Positions 23,454 to 35,294 of a stretch of 64,000 nt of DNA are shown here, piece after piece. The notes under the pieces are model-generated. The model was not told where the DNA came from. It saw only the letters and a program-made list of their open reading frames with translations, and searched no databases. Made by a program: the position numbers and the translations under genes. Numbering within the stretch: position 1 is the first letter of the stretch; each line of letters opens with the position of its first letter. This stretch comes from Fallopia convolvulus (lineage: Eukaryota; Streptophyta; Magnoliopsida; Caryophyllales; Polygonaceae): contig OZ024734.1 in assembly GCA_964016875.1 (NCBI GenBank), forward strand, positions 56,065,496 through 56,129,495, in the 5' to 3' direction.

Positions 23454-23839
23454 GCAACAACAACAAGGTAAGTTAAGGTAAGTAAAGAACTACGTGGGCT
23501 TTGATTCTTTCGAGATACGTAGGCATCTTAATTATTCTAATTTTGATAATTATTTATCAAAGTTTTAATAATTTCGAACAAGCCCGCTCCCTTATTCCCT
23601 TTTTTTTTGTTTTTTAGCACATTATGTACAATTTAATAGATTTGTTTAATTTATACATTTTAAAATACTCCGCCTTTGTTCTATCTTTTTTTAACAAAAA
23701 ATTATACTTTCATAAGTTAGAAGAGGCAAGGGCATGTCGGCATTAATGTCTTCTAACTTGATCATTTAACTAAGCTAGTTTTGATTCAATCAAAGGACCA
23801 CAAAAGGCACAAATACCTAAAAATCTACCACAAATACAA

Positions 23840-24125
23840 CCCGGCCCGCCTGGCCCAAATCGGCCCGCCAGCCCACATGTATCCGGCCCGGCCCAGCCCG
23901 GCCCAGCCCGGCCCCAGCCCGGCCCGGCCCGGCCCAACCCATCCCCCCAGCCCGGCCCGGCCCGCCCCCAGCCCAACCCAACCCGTGTGGGCCACAAACT
24001 TTGGGCCCGGCCCGGCCCGCAGCCCGGCCCGTTCCCAGCCCGGATACCCCCTGTGCGGGCCCGGTTCCATTTTTCTCGGCCCGGCCCGGTGGCGGCCCGG
24101 CCCGGGCCCGGCCCAGCCCGGCCCG
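23840..24125. repeat. Right subterminal GGCCCG array
   Basis: About 290 bp of CCCGGCCCAGCCCGG-type repeats, in the opposite orientation to the left array, end just before the inverted terminus tgtccatgcc. It is far above the local GC level. Presumed transposase-binding region of the hAT element. Confidence 0.8.
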
Positions 24126-24146
24126 TGTCCATGCCGGCCTGATATA

Positions 24147-25920
24147 CGGAGTACTACGTACGTATATACGTACAGTCTGTGTATTGTGTACGTATTTCAG
24201 TATTTGTGTGTGTGTGTGAATATATATATTATGATCGATCGATAATGGTTGTTTTTGTACGTGCATTACGTTGGCCGGCCTTGTAATTTAATTTCTTGTT
24301 TGGTTTTCTCCAGACCAGCCATATATGCCATGTTCGTGTTCATTTTTGGGCTGCCCCCATTTCTCTCCCCAATTGTTGCTATCGAGTATCGACTCCATAT
24401 CATTCAACGCGAAAGCGCGCACTATAAATTTCAAAAACCAATAGGATGCAGCTTTAATTGCAATTAATATCATCACCTAAAACCTACGGAGTATTTCAAA
24501 GGATTTATATTAATTTTACCTATATTTAAGTTGATGGAGCACTTAGAATCCATTTGTTAAACGACAAAAAAAGTAATTCAAGAAAGGAGAGAAAACGAAA
24601 CGAAGAAAAATGACGTGAGTAGACTCAAAATTCAAGCTAATAGAATAATGATGCTTCTAAAAAACATGTACCCTATAAAAACTTACAAAATCGGACGCTC
24701 TCTATCCCTGCACACACACGACTGGACAATGCGTTTTCGTCGGTACATAAACAACGCGCAGAATCAGCTGAAGGCACAAGGACCCCAGGACAAGTGAATA
24801 GCTTCTGCGAAACCCAAGTGCAAACTATGCGCTTATCACACGTAACATCCGACTACCCTCCTTCAATAGCGCATTGAACAAAAGATGGATGAGGACACAA
24901 CCCACAAGACCCTAATCAACGATGACGATCAAATGACCTCGCACTCTTCACATTCCGCCAAAACATCAACTAAAATCACATCATCCACCAACTAGGAGAT
25001 GACACATCACACACCTCAATTTTTGTCAATCAATGGTCGACACCATGAAGATAAACAAAGACTCTCCCAAATCGGAGAATATCCCGAAACTTCAACTGAA
25101 ACCGCATCATCCACCAACGGTGACACGACAAGTCGCACACCTCACGTTCCACCAATCAATATTCAACATCTCGAAGATCAACAAAGTCCTCCCACATCGA
25201 GAAACTCCAACTTTTGGCCTCCCCAACATCTATAGATAGCAAAAGAAGGCCAAGGTTACAAAGCTCGAAAAGCATTTCTAGCTCAAGATCTTTTCTTATT
25301 AACAAATATGCGACGTGTGGAAATGCAATACAACGCTAGGGGATATATCCCATATGTTCAATGTCACAAAGAAAACACAACTTACAAAAACCAAAGAGAA
25401 GGAGTGGAACAAATAAACATTTGGCAATACATTTGAGCAAATCAAAAAGTTAGACGAGAATCTACTTTGCATCCAAAAAGACATAATTGAGCTTAAAACA
25501 CACACAACTAATCCAAAAACATGAACGATTGCTAAAAAAGCGTGCATGGTTCGTGCAATTCCACAACTCCTATTAAAAACAAAGGCAAAAAATACCCACA
25601 TCAAACTAAATGATAAGAGCACAAAGTATTTTTACCACATCGTTAGTGGTAGAAGAAACAAAACCAATATCAAAACAATCCGCTCAGCGGAGGGCACGTA
25701 AATAACTAGACTTGAAAACATCAAAACAAAAATCAAACGGTACTTCCAAAATAGATTTCGAGTACAAGATATTAATGTTGGAAAACTCCAACAAATGACT
25801 TAAACCATCCAAACCGAAATAACATAAATCGACAACTCAAAACTCATAAAACCAATATCTAACACTGCGATTAAAAATGAAGTACTTGACAATAGTGACG
25901 ATAAGTCACCGAGCTCTAAC
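24147..25920. other. Intergenic DNA with an imperfect tandem repeat
   Basis: No gene is supported. Between about 24957 and 25205 a unit of about 120 bp occurs twice with divergence; both copies carry the phrases gcatcatccaccaac or tcacatcatccaccaac and then cacacctca. This may be the 5' part of the LINE that follows. The first 100 bp after the hAT element contain TACGTA/GTGTGT microsatellite sequence. Confidence 0.5.
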
Positions 25921-25959
25921 GGTATATTGGCTTGTTTCTATAAGAAATACTAGAATATT

Positions 25960-28690
25960 ATGGCCCTTAATGTGATTAAAAGTCGTCAAAAGTTTCTTCC
26001 ACTCGAGGAAAATCCTAAAACAAATCAACCACACATTTATAACACTATTGCCCAAATGCGACTACACAACTCAACAAATCATTATAGACCAATCAGTCTA
26101 TGCAACACCATTTATAAAGTAATCTCAAAGATCCTTACAAATCGCCTCAAGAAAGTCATGGTTAAACTCATTCACCCAATGCAAGGGGCATTAATCCAAA
26201 ACAAAAGCATCCATGACAACACACTCGTTGCACACGAAATATTCCATTCGCTCCACTACAAACAAGGGTGGGAGGGTTGGATTGCAATCAAACTTGATAT
26301 GGAAAAAGCTTATGACCGTGTAAGTTGGGAATACCTAGCTTATGCCCTTCGTAAATTCGGTTTTCATGACAAATTCGTGGGTTGGATTCACGAATGTGTT
26401 GAAACTGTCTCAGTCTTGGTCAACAACGACCCAACAGAACAATTTTACCCGCAAAGAGGGCTTAAACAAGGAGATCCCCTATCATCATATCTCTACATTC
26501 TTGTTGACGAAACACTGGCAAGACAACTCCGGCTCAAAAGTGACAACCCTAAAAGCGGCATAGGAATCTAAATCACAAGAAACGAAACTAAGATCCCATT
26601 CTCCGCTTTCGCTGATGACATTATCATCTTTTTCTAAGGTGAACAATTAGGCATGCAAAAATAATAAAGATATAATTGATGACTAGTGCCAAGCATTGGG
26701 TCAAAAAGTCAATTACCACAAATCTGCTTTTCATGTCACCAAAAACGCAAACAACACTTGTAGGGAGCATATTAAACAAATCCTCCAAATTACAAATACA
26801 ACAACACTTGATAAATATCTTGGGTGTCCGATTATCAACGAAAGAGTGACACAAAACACATTCAAACCCCTAATGCTTGGCACTAGAGCTCAGTTGTTGA
26901 AGTGGAAAGCCAACCCCCTCTCTAAAGAAGGAGGGAAACCCTAATCTAAGCAAACCTATCTACACAACCGAATTACATAATGCAATTGTTCCTGCTTCCA
27001 CAAGCCATCTAAAGAACTGGACCAGATTAATAGGAACTCTTTTAGAACAAGGAAAACAATTACAAACCACTTATAAGCTGGAACTCTATCTCCAGGCCTC
27101 CCACTCACGAGGGTGTCGGCATTGCCAAGACGGAAGAGATGAACTAAGACTCCAAATGAAGTTGTTGTGGAAAATACTAGAGGAACCGGACAACCTTTGG
27201 GTTAAAATTATAACCGAAAAATATCTTAAAACAAATAGCATATTAAATTACAAGAAAAAAATTAATACCTCTTTGCAATGGTCCAAACTGCTAAGCCTAA
27301 GGAATTTATTCGCTAGTGGACTCATCTGGCAAGTTGGGGATGGAAAAATCATTAGATTCTCGGAGGATAATTGGCCCAGATTTGGCCTTATCACCCCAAA
27401 GAGTGAGTGTGCAAACCTCATTAATCGGGAGGAACGCGTTGAGTGCTACCTCTTGGAGGACAACATATGCATGGGACCTTCAAAACGTTAAAGGGTAGTT
27501 AACCAAGATGAACTTGACAAAATTATTAACATCATCAACCCGTCAATAAAATCCTAGATAGACTATATTGGCAACCAAGTAGAAATGGTTGGTACACCAC
27601 CTACTCGGACATATTGTGGATCCAAAAAACTAAAGGGGAACCTAATATTAACATGTAATGGATTAAAAAACTCAACGATCTATCGGTCTCCCGACTAAAA
27701 TGAGACTTACAACTAACCATATCCTAGTCACTCAAGGTTGTGATGCCTGCATCTACCACGAAGAAGACACCAACCATATCCTAACAACCTACCCACTAAC
27801 TAGGTCGACAATTTCTTCATTGAACCTCAATCTCAGGAGGATTGTCGCAAGGGTGTTCCCTGATAACAAAAAACCACATCAAGTCCTAAATGAAAATAGG
27901 GAAATGATGTCTAACAAGGAATTCGAAACCCTAACATGCGCCTGGTGGAGCATATGGTATGTCAGGAACAAACATATCTTTAACAAGTCAAATGGACATA
28001 CCGCAGACCCAATCAGAAACATGTCGAACTCATTCGTAACTTGGTAAAAGAGTGGAAAATGACGGAAAATAATAGAAATCCCAACACCAATACCCGTGTC
28101 GTTAAAGTACGCAATAGGTTGAAATGGGAAAAAACCCAATAAGGATTTAGTAAAACTTAACTTTGACGGTACAATGGTCTCGGATGGTGTGGCTTCCTTT
28201 TGGCTTTATCATGCGGGACTCTGGTGGCTCTCCGATCCATTTCGATGTTGGACTGATTGATCAACAGTCCGTTCTGATATCCGAGACCATCGCTTTACGC
28301 CATGGACTCCTCGAGGCTCTAAGTCGTAGAATTTCTCGGATCCAGATCGAAGGCGATAACTTGCAGTTGATCAAAAATGTTCTTGGTGATTGACACTGCC
28401 CTTGGGAGATCGAATTGTCACGTGTGGACATCCATTGTTTGTTGGCTCGATTATAGGTTTGGAGTATTGCTTATACCTACCATGAGTGCAATTCTATGGC
28501 CCACTACATCGCTGGCTCTTTCTGACGTGTCTCTTCTGTTTCATTTGTAGCTTATTTAGATTTTTGTACTCTCATTCATTAGGATGTCCTAGACCGGTCA
28601 CTAGTTTATTAGTAATTTGCCTAATTTCTTTCTTTGTTTTTGAAAAAATGCACATACATATTGTAAAATGTGCATCTATTTTGTATTAGA
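25960..28690 (+). mobile_element. L1-type LINE remnant, copy B
   Basis: A 203-residue open stretch (25960-26571) carries the RT fingers and palm: NHYRPISLCNTIYKVISKIL, QGALIQNKSIHDN, KLDMEKAYDRVSWEYL and QGDPLSSYLYILV. The FADD catalytic box follows at about 26608, directly before a stop. Further frames at 26696-28047 cover the thumb and zf-RVT zinc region (CDACIYHEEDTNHILTTYP). An RNase H domain lies at about 28150-28393 with a frameshift between FDGTMVSDG and GFIMRDSGG. It is the best-preserved copy of the family in the window, but is inactive because of stops. Confidence 0.85.
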
Positions 28691-28728
28691 AGCGATTGCT
28701 TTTTTTTTTGGTCGAAAGAAGTGATTGC
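28688..28728 (-). repeat. Micro-retroposon scar 2
   Basis: A 12-bp direct repeat with one mismatch (agaagcgattgc at 28688 and agaagtgattgc at 28717) flanks ten T followed by ggtcgaa. On the minus strand this is TTCGACC plus A10, with no further element body. The same core occurs in scar 3 at 59745. Confidence 0.6.
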
Positions 28729-29650
28729 CTTTTTAATATGTGCATGGGTTGTTAAAAATATGTGTGCAAGACTTTCAATGTGCAAATATAAATTTTACTT
28801 AATGTGCCTAAATGTTGCCTAAAATGTATATCATATTTAGATTAGATATGCATTATTTGTTATTGTGAATGTGCATGGAATATAATTTTTATATGAATGA
28901 CTATATAAAATGTCTACATAACTAGAGATTTTTGGTCACATGAAAACGAATTTTCATAATACGGAGTAATTTGTTAAACAATAAAGCCCTTTTTGGATCG
29001 TTTCTGCATGTTGATTGGATAAAACGGTCAAGCACCCCTTAATCTATACATGCATCGGCGCGCATAGAAAAGAACAATCCAAACATACCAAACACATACT
29101 TGGCAATAAAATAGAGAGCGTATCAACTTTGCTTTATTTAGGGTTTGCAAATAAAATAGATTATTTGAAATTATTACTCCATGTTGTTATATAAATAAAT
29201 TACACATTTATATTTGAATCTTGAAATCTCTTATTCAGAACTATCATCAATTTTTCTTTGAAAAACAGAACTATCAATTTATTATGATAAACAACATGAA
29301 ATTGGCCCTAGGGAAATCTTGACCGCTCTTTGCTTGTCCCACTCTGCATCGTCTGTTCTCCATTTATAGTGCTCTTCTCTTATTTCAGTGGTGAATCAAA
29401 TCAATTTTTTTTTAAAAAAAATGAATAAATAAAATTATCCCTATGCATACAAATTACAAAAAAATAAAAAATATTAGGTGATTGTGTTCATGTAAAAATG
29501 TTTATTTATAATATAATAATAAGAATTTAATTAAAAAAAGGGCACCCATTGAATACAGTTTAGCCTTATTTCCAAAGGCAGCGGTCATTTTTAACGGGCC
29601 TGGGAAAATGGTAAGTTAACACTTGCACAACAGTTAGACAGAGCCACACA
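28729..29650. other. AT-rich spacer upstream of MIR319
   Basis: I see no gene here. A near-duplicate of agaactatca occurs twice near 29238 and 29270. The right end (29640-29850), with ggggtaaaagtagaaagtag repeats and a gaagaagaagaag tract, probably holds the promoter of the non-coding unit downstream. Confidence 0.45.
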
Positions 29651-31857
29651 GGGGTAAAAGTAGAAAGTAGAAAGTAGAAAGGGTTCCTCCTGGCCGGAGG
29701 AGTGGTCTGAGATGAACACACCACCCACTGGCGACAAAATAAGGGCGATGTTTTACGTTAATGGCCGAAGAGTAATGAGTGAGGGGAAGAAGAAGAAGAA
29801 GAAGCCCTCATTTAATTTTTTAGTTTATTTTTGATGGTCAAAAAGCAACTTAATTGTTTCTCTTTCTCTATCTATCTATCTCTATCTATGCTGGATGCTG
29901 GATGCTGGATGCTGAATGCTCTGATTTTATTTTTATCTTGACAGAGAAGCACAAACACAAGGTAATCAATCTCTTTCCCTCTCTCTCTCCCTGTGCCTTG
30001 TTTGGTTAGATTTTCTGGAGATCCTCTTCAGGGTCGCTTTCTTGCCCTGACTCTCATGATGAAAGGGACTCCTCATATCTCAAATATGCCCATTCCCCTT
30101 CTTTTTCTTCCATTTATGAATCATACAAGTGGAATCAATTCTATGATTATCTATCTCTATCCATCTGGTTTTGGTGATTTTGCTTCTCATTAATTTCTCC
30201 CCTCTTTTCTTCTCAATCTCACGCATGAGTGATGAATGAATATGAATATGAATAATTTTGGGGTGGCTGTCCGGGAAGCTAATAGTTCTTGGAACTTGGA
30301 TTGCTACAGTTTAGAGATATGTTTCTTTTTTCCCGTGTCCAAAAGCTATTATTCATTTATTTGTTTACAATGGAAATGAAATAGATCTTTACCAATTATT
30401 TTTCTCAAAAAACAAAAGAAATCGAGCAATGGACCAAAAATGGTGGTGGTGGTGATGGTGGTGGAGGTGGGGTTTGGTATTATTATCATTAGTATTAGTT
30501 TATGAAGGTGTGTGTGACTGTGGGGTTTCATGTTTTCTTTCTTTATTTAATGTTACTTGTATTACTGCCTTTGTTGCTTTGCCTTTTGCTGGTGCAGAGT
30601 CAGATCATATCAATAGTCACTTCCTCTTTACTGTAGCTCACAGATTAAAAATAAAAAGATGTTTCACCCCTCTCTCTCTCTCTCCCTCTGATTCCCTTCC
30701 CTTCCCTTCCCTTCTTTTAAACAAGCCACTAGCTAGCCCTCTGCAACCTACAAAACTACCTCTTCTAAGCTTAGAACTCAGAACAAGTTAAATACTCTCT
30801 CTCTTTATTCATTTTCTTGTGTTGTGCTTCCTATATTCATATACCATCTGCTTGATTTGATCTGTCCCTCGCCTGTTTTTTTCTCCTGTTCTTTCTTTCA
30901 CTGCTTTGATTCTCTTTGGACTTATCCCTTTTCTCATTGCTATAGTTATTTATCAGTGTATATAAGTTACCTTTTTCTATAAGAAACTAGGGTTAGGGTT
31001 TTCATATGTGGATCCTGATATTATTATTGCCTTCTCTCAGTCTCAGTGCTGCTGCATAAATTGCTTCCTAAATCTTAGGTAACAACATCTCCAGCTCTTT
31101 TTCACCTTCTATGGGTTTTCTTTTAGTGGATTTATAAGTTTACTATTTATGTTTCTTGGCTTCAGCTTTGATGTGTAGGAGTCCAGAAGACCTTGGAATG
31201 AGTTCAATTTCCTGGTTCCTGGATTTTGCTTTGGAATTAGGATGCCTTTGAACTGACATTAGTGTTTGAGATTTGAAGTTTTGGCTTCATTGCACTTGAT
31301 TTCATCATATGCTATGATCTTTGTTTTTTTTGTTAATCTGTATTCCTTTAGTATTTTTCAGTTAGTTCCCTTGCATCTTTAAATTTGCATCTGGCATTTC
31401 CTAGAGAGTTTCATGAGCAATCATCTATTATAGATTCATCTATAAGTAGATACTAGTAGCAATGTAAACCCAGAAGCCTGATAACTGCAATGAACTCAGA
31501 ATCTACTCTTGAGCTCTCTGCGAATTTACATCTTTTAGTTGCATAGCGATTTCTTGTTTGAGGTTTAGGGTACATATTTTGAAGGGATGCATTGCATGCT
31601 TATGTGTAGTTGGCTGTAATTGCGGTAATAGCATAGCTAGGAGCTCAACATTGCATGTGTACTAGTTTTATTTTCTTGTCCTAAGAAGCGCTTAATCAGT
31701 CCTTGGAGCCTTTTGCTTATGTGTAGTTGCCTGTTGCTTCTTCAATTCACTCGTGCACAATTGAATTGACATTTACCATTCATTGTATGCATATCTGACT
31801 ATAAAATTAACTTATGCCTTGGTGATTTTTTGCATCTTTTGAGAAAGCAATAGTCTA

Positions 31858-32045
31858 AGAGAGCTCTCTTCAGCCCACTCATGGATGCGTGATGAGATAT
31901 GAATTATCTGCCGACTCATTCATTCAATCACGGCAGTAGAATCCAAAGGAGCTGCTACCACTACGACTACTACTGTGACTGCATGAATGAAGCGGGAGAT
32001 GATTTCTTCTCTCTCCCTCTGTGCTTGGACTGAAGGGAGCTCCCT
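31858..32045 (+). ncRNA. MIR319: MIR319 precursor hairpin
   Basis: The 3' arm contains the invariant miR319 sequence TTGGACTGAAGGGAGCTCCC (32025-32044, plus T). The 5' arm begins with its partner at 31858-31878 (AGAGAGCTCTCTTCAGCCCA). The two pair across the length of the foldback. The second conserved block of the long MIR319 stem is also present: CTGCCGACTCATTCATTCAA (31908-31927) opposite ATGAATGAAGCGGGAGATG (31983-32001). This matches the family's long-stem, loop-first processing. The mature RNA represses class II TCP transcription factors that control leaf shape, growth and senescence. I see no sequence defect in the duplex region. Confidence 0.95.
32025..32045 (+). ncRNA. miR319: Mature miR319
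   Basis: This 21-nt sequence begins TTGGACTGAAGGGAGCTCCC. It differs from miR159 (TTTGGATTGAAGGGAGCTCT) at the diagnostic positions, so miR319 is the right call. Confidence 0.95.
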
Positions 32046-32900
32046 TTCTCTATTTCCTTCACTCCTAGATAATTTACTGCTTACTACTCTCTTATACTTG
32101 CTTACTTATAAATGGACCGATATTTGTTTATTGATTAATTAACCTGATTTTTCTTCCATGACAGGAAGTAGAGTTTGAAGGATTTTCTTGTAAATCATCA
32201 TTTTAAGCTTTTCTTCTACTGTCCATGGTTGGTTACTTGAGATTGCAATGTTCTGGTTGCTATTCTATATATATTTCCTTGTTGCTTGTAGTCACAGGCT
32301 AAACATCAATCTCCCTATTAACCAATGATTTTTAAAAAATGTGCGATATTTCTTCCTGGCTAGCTCAACTGGCTACCAATATGTGCTGATGATATACATC
32401 TTTTGGGCCTTGCTTTGAAAATTTTAAATCTTTAGAAGTTGAATTATTATTGTTGGGAAAACAAGTGGGGAGAGTGCAGAATGCCAGTTGCTTGTGATCT
32501 GTAAAGCTGTTAAAAGGGTTTTTACTTGTATATATGGAAACTGCTGAGCCCTTGCAAATGGCACCATGCAACTACTTGTTCTGCAACCTGGAGATGTAAT
32601 GTAAATGCTAGCTAGCTCCATGGACCATGTCTCGCGCGTCCAGCCCTGATCTTCATTATTATAATTATTGACAGCAAATTAAAGCTGAATTAAGAGAATC
32701 TGATCAACTCCTCCTTTTAGTACATAAATTTTGATTCAAGACTTGCTTTGGAAGTGCATAATATAAAGATTCTTTTGGGTGGGCAAAGTACAGATTCGAT
32801 CTTTGTGCAGATGCTATTTAAATAAGGGGGTTCCAAGCCTGAGTTATAATGGTGCAAGTACAACCAGGTAAATTTTCTTTTCTTAAGAAGTTGTGCAAAC

Positions 32901-34120
32901 TGGTTGTCTCCTATTAATTAATCATTTTATGGCGTAATCATGCTTATCGTAGCTCTACGCTTTTTTCGAACACAATTATTTGTGAATACCAATATACCAA
33001 GCTTGTTCAATTGGCTGCATCACCCGGCAACTAAAAGTGGACTTGCTGGAGTTTGCCTCCATGCCTCCTGCCCACTTTGCTGTGTTGCTAAACTTGCTGT
33101 CTCCGACGTGTCCCCACCATTTCATTAAATTGCATTCTCTGCTCTTAGACTCTAATTAAACCCTAGATCTACCTGCAGACTATTAATAGCAAAATACTGA
33201 GTCATATGTCCAATACCCTATTTTGGGTAAAAAAAAACGAATCTTTGTATTAGCATTTAATGGAACTCCCAAGTTAAGTTTGCTGCATTTGAATGGCATG
33301 CCTTCATTTGTATTGTTTTATTTGCTAGTCTGCCGAAACTAACATGGTATGTGTCTGAGTTTTGTGGTCCTGCACTAGTTTCTGTGACACAATCTGCTGT
33401 GGCCTGTGGGTGGGAATGATAATAATTATAAATGTGAGTGTGGTCCAAAGTATTTATAAACAAATACTAGAATTTGGAGTCTCGTACTATTGAATACGAC
33501 TTTTTGCTTTTCTGTTTGTTATTAAGATAGGCCGACGAGCATTGCTGCTGTTGTTTTTGTTGCCCTAGCTAAGTTTTTCAACCCTTGTTTACAAATAATT
33601 AAAGCATGTGTTCTTATTATCATCATCCTTCGGTGTGTTCCTAGTATATACATGTAGGTCCGTCAAAGGTTAATCTTGCAAGTTAAAGATGCTATCAAAA
33701 CAGAGTGATAATGCTCCGATAAATGGAACGCTTTATATAGTTTTCCAGGTAAAGAAGGGGATGGTGGAGTTTAAGCTGACAAAGTAATGGATGACCTCGT
33801 GACCACGACGATGATGATAGTATGTCAACTTAATCGATCGGGTGATACTGTCAAGCCAAGGAGGGGTTACATGCATGAAGTAGGACACAAAAAGGATGCT
33901 CCTGCATTAGCATTTGCAAGTGGAGATCAATGCTGTACTTTGAAGATGCACTAGGGTTGTCCTTGAGCAATCAATCGGGCCCTTGCAATTCTTTTCTTGT
34001 AATAAAAAAAAATTTAAGCATCAACCTTCAAATTCTCGTATACTATGCATGTACAAATGTTGCGCTATCCCTATTTGAAGCGCTTATCTTTGGTTTACAG
34101 TGGCAAAAGACATGTAAATT
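32901..34120. other. Spacer downstream of MIR319
   Basis: No supported gene. The composition is ordinary AT-rich plant DNA, with no element boundary that I can define. Confidence 0.5.
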
Positions 34121-34121
34121 C

Positions 34122-34241
34122 AAGGACCTGTTTGGATTACCTCACATAATGCAGTATTTTACATTATAGTGTAAGACTTTGCATTATAATGTAAAATTTT
34201 GTATTATAATGCATAATGAATGGTAATCCAAACATGCTCCA
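34122..34241. mobile_element. Small MITE-like inverted-repeat element (~120 bp)
   Basis: The left end ggacctgtttggattacc and the right end ggtaatccaaacatgctcc are inverted copies apart from a small gap. The interior is repeats of cattataatgtaaaa that also fold back. The CTGTTTGGATTACC start resembles Tourist-like MITEs. The target duplication is not clear (at most aa). Confidence 0.65.
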
Positions 34242-34404
34242 AGTCGTTAGGTTGCAATTAAAATGCAATTGACCGTACCCTAAACCGGCTAAACGTATGT
34301 AATGCGGGCTGGACTATTCAAGTTTTTGAGTCAGCGTACAATCAACGGTCTAAACCAATGGGGTTTGTGCGTTGTAGCAAAACGTGCAAGATTAGTAGAT
34401 GACA

Positions 34405-34622
34405 ACGAGCCACGATCTACCACATTAATAGGGAAGCCAATGCCACATCAGACATTCTCGTAAACGGAATTGAACTAGAGACCTCTTGATACTATTCCGG
34501 GAGACTTAACCGTTTGACTAAATCACTCTTTTTTTTTTGGTAAAGAAAATGATAGTCGAACTAGAGACTTCTGAATAGTATCCTTGGAGGGTTAATCGTT
34601 TGACTAGATGCCCGAAGACACT
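34405..34622 (-). mobile_element. Two tRNA-derived SINE heads in tandem
   Basis: On the minus strand two copies of a tRNA-like module occur. Copy 1 (about 34530-34460) has A box TAGTCAAACGG and B box GTTCAATTC. Copy 2 (about 34612-34555) has TAGTCAAACGA and GTTCGACT, followed by CTTTACC and A10 (T-run at 34527-34537). Both share ggtctctagttc or agtctctagttc in the arm before the B box. They look like a short SINE family, different from the dimer at 867-1312. Confidence 0.6.
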
Positions 34623-34989
34623 GGGTGATTGCTCTTAATGAGCCATATGTTCCTTTTAGTTCAATTCCTATTTTGCATGCTTTTAATTCCGATGAAACCT
34701 CTCACGAGAGGATTAACATTCAACATTAATATATCCTTCGCAGGGACTTAGTCCCGTTTTATGACAAAAAAAAAAAACAAGTTCTTGTGAGCCTTGGTTT
34801 GACTTTTGAGACCCAAGTATAGGAATTTATAATTAGATGAATACAATTCCACAAGATAGAATGATTGTCGTAATATAATAGTAAATTCTACGCGATGTTT
34901 TTTACCTCTGGCAAACTAAAAGGTTAAGGACTAACAAGAAATTTGGACCTTAATGAACTGAACATAAGACTTTAGAGCACGTTGATTTG

Positions 34990-35245
34990 TTACAAGCACG
35001 CGATAAACAACTAACTCATCATTGTCCTTTTCTCGAACAAACTAATCCATTTCAATATGCTTTGTTTAGGGTATTATTAACTGGATTAATAGCAAGAAAG
35101 GTAGCAAGTAGGGTATCATAAAGAACAACAAGCAGGGGTTGCCCTTGTCGGATACGTAACTCATGGAGTAATTGTTGAACCATACAATCTCACTAGTAGC
35201 AAAAGGCAATGGCCTTGTATTTTGCCTTAGTACTAGACCCAAGCC
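34990..35245 (-). pseudogene. Ty1-copia RNase H fossil
   Basis: Read on the minus strand with several stops: GSSTKAKYKAIAFC, QQLLHELRIRQGQPL and FLAINPVNNTLNKAY. These align with the copia integrase/RNase H tail (SSTEAEYRALA, LLHELRI, AANPVFHARTKHI). It is degenerate, and no LTR pair was found. Related phrases (cccaagtatagg...tttacaattagat) at about 34812 and 35640 may be residual repeats. Confidence 0.65.
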
Positions 35246-35294
35246 TGTTGATAGCGCAGATCATGTAAGGCCCCAAGCCTTTAGAAGCGTTATC

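Larger units (their letters stand above)
20522..24137 (+). mobile_element. hAT transposon, apparently complete (3.6 kb)
   Basis: A 9-bp direct repeat (cctgatata at 20513-20521 and 24138-24146) flanks the element; hAT target duplications are 8 bp, so one base of ambiguity remains. The inverted ends share GGCATGGACA. Both ends carry dense GGCCCG arrays (20538-20726 and 23840-24125), in tail-to-tail orientation. One long two-exon transposase gene lies between them without stops. Intact ends, an intact frame and a clear duplication suggest a recent, possibly autonomous insertion. Confidence 0.88.
29650..32900 (+). ncRNA. Probable primary transcript region of MIR319
   Basis: This 3 kb region has no conserved protein frame. 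It is pyrimidine-rich with leader-like microsatellites (CTATCTAT at 29868-29900, tggatgc repeats at 29890-29915, TCTCTC at 30670-30690). A donor-like site (CAAG|GTAATC near 29961) and acceptors (GGTGCAG near 30597, GACAG near 32164) suggest a spliced pri-miRNA. The MIR319 hairpin sits in it at 31858-32045. Transcript limits are inferred, not seen. Confidence 0.45.

Noticed and set aside
23770..24266. Long Gly/Pro-rich open frames on both strands at the right end of the hAT
   Set aside because: Same reason: they translate GGCCCG repeats and have no conserved protein.
29238..29285. Fifth micro-retroposon candidate (agaactatca repeat)
   Set aside because: The insert is tcaatttttctttgaaaaac, which lacks both the TTCNACC core and a clean A-run.
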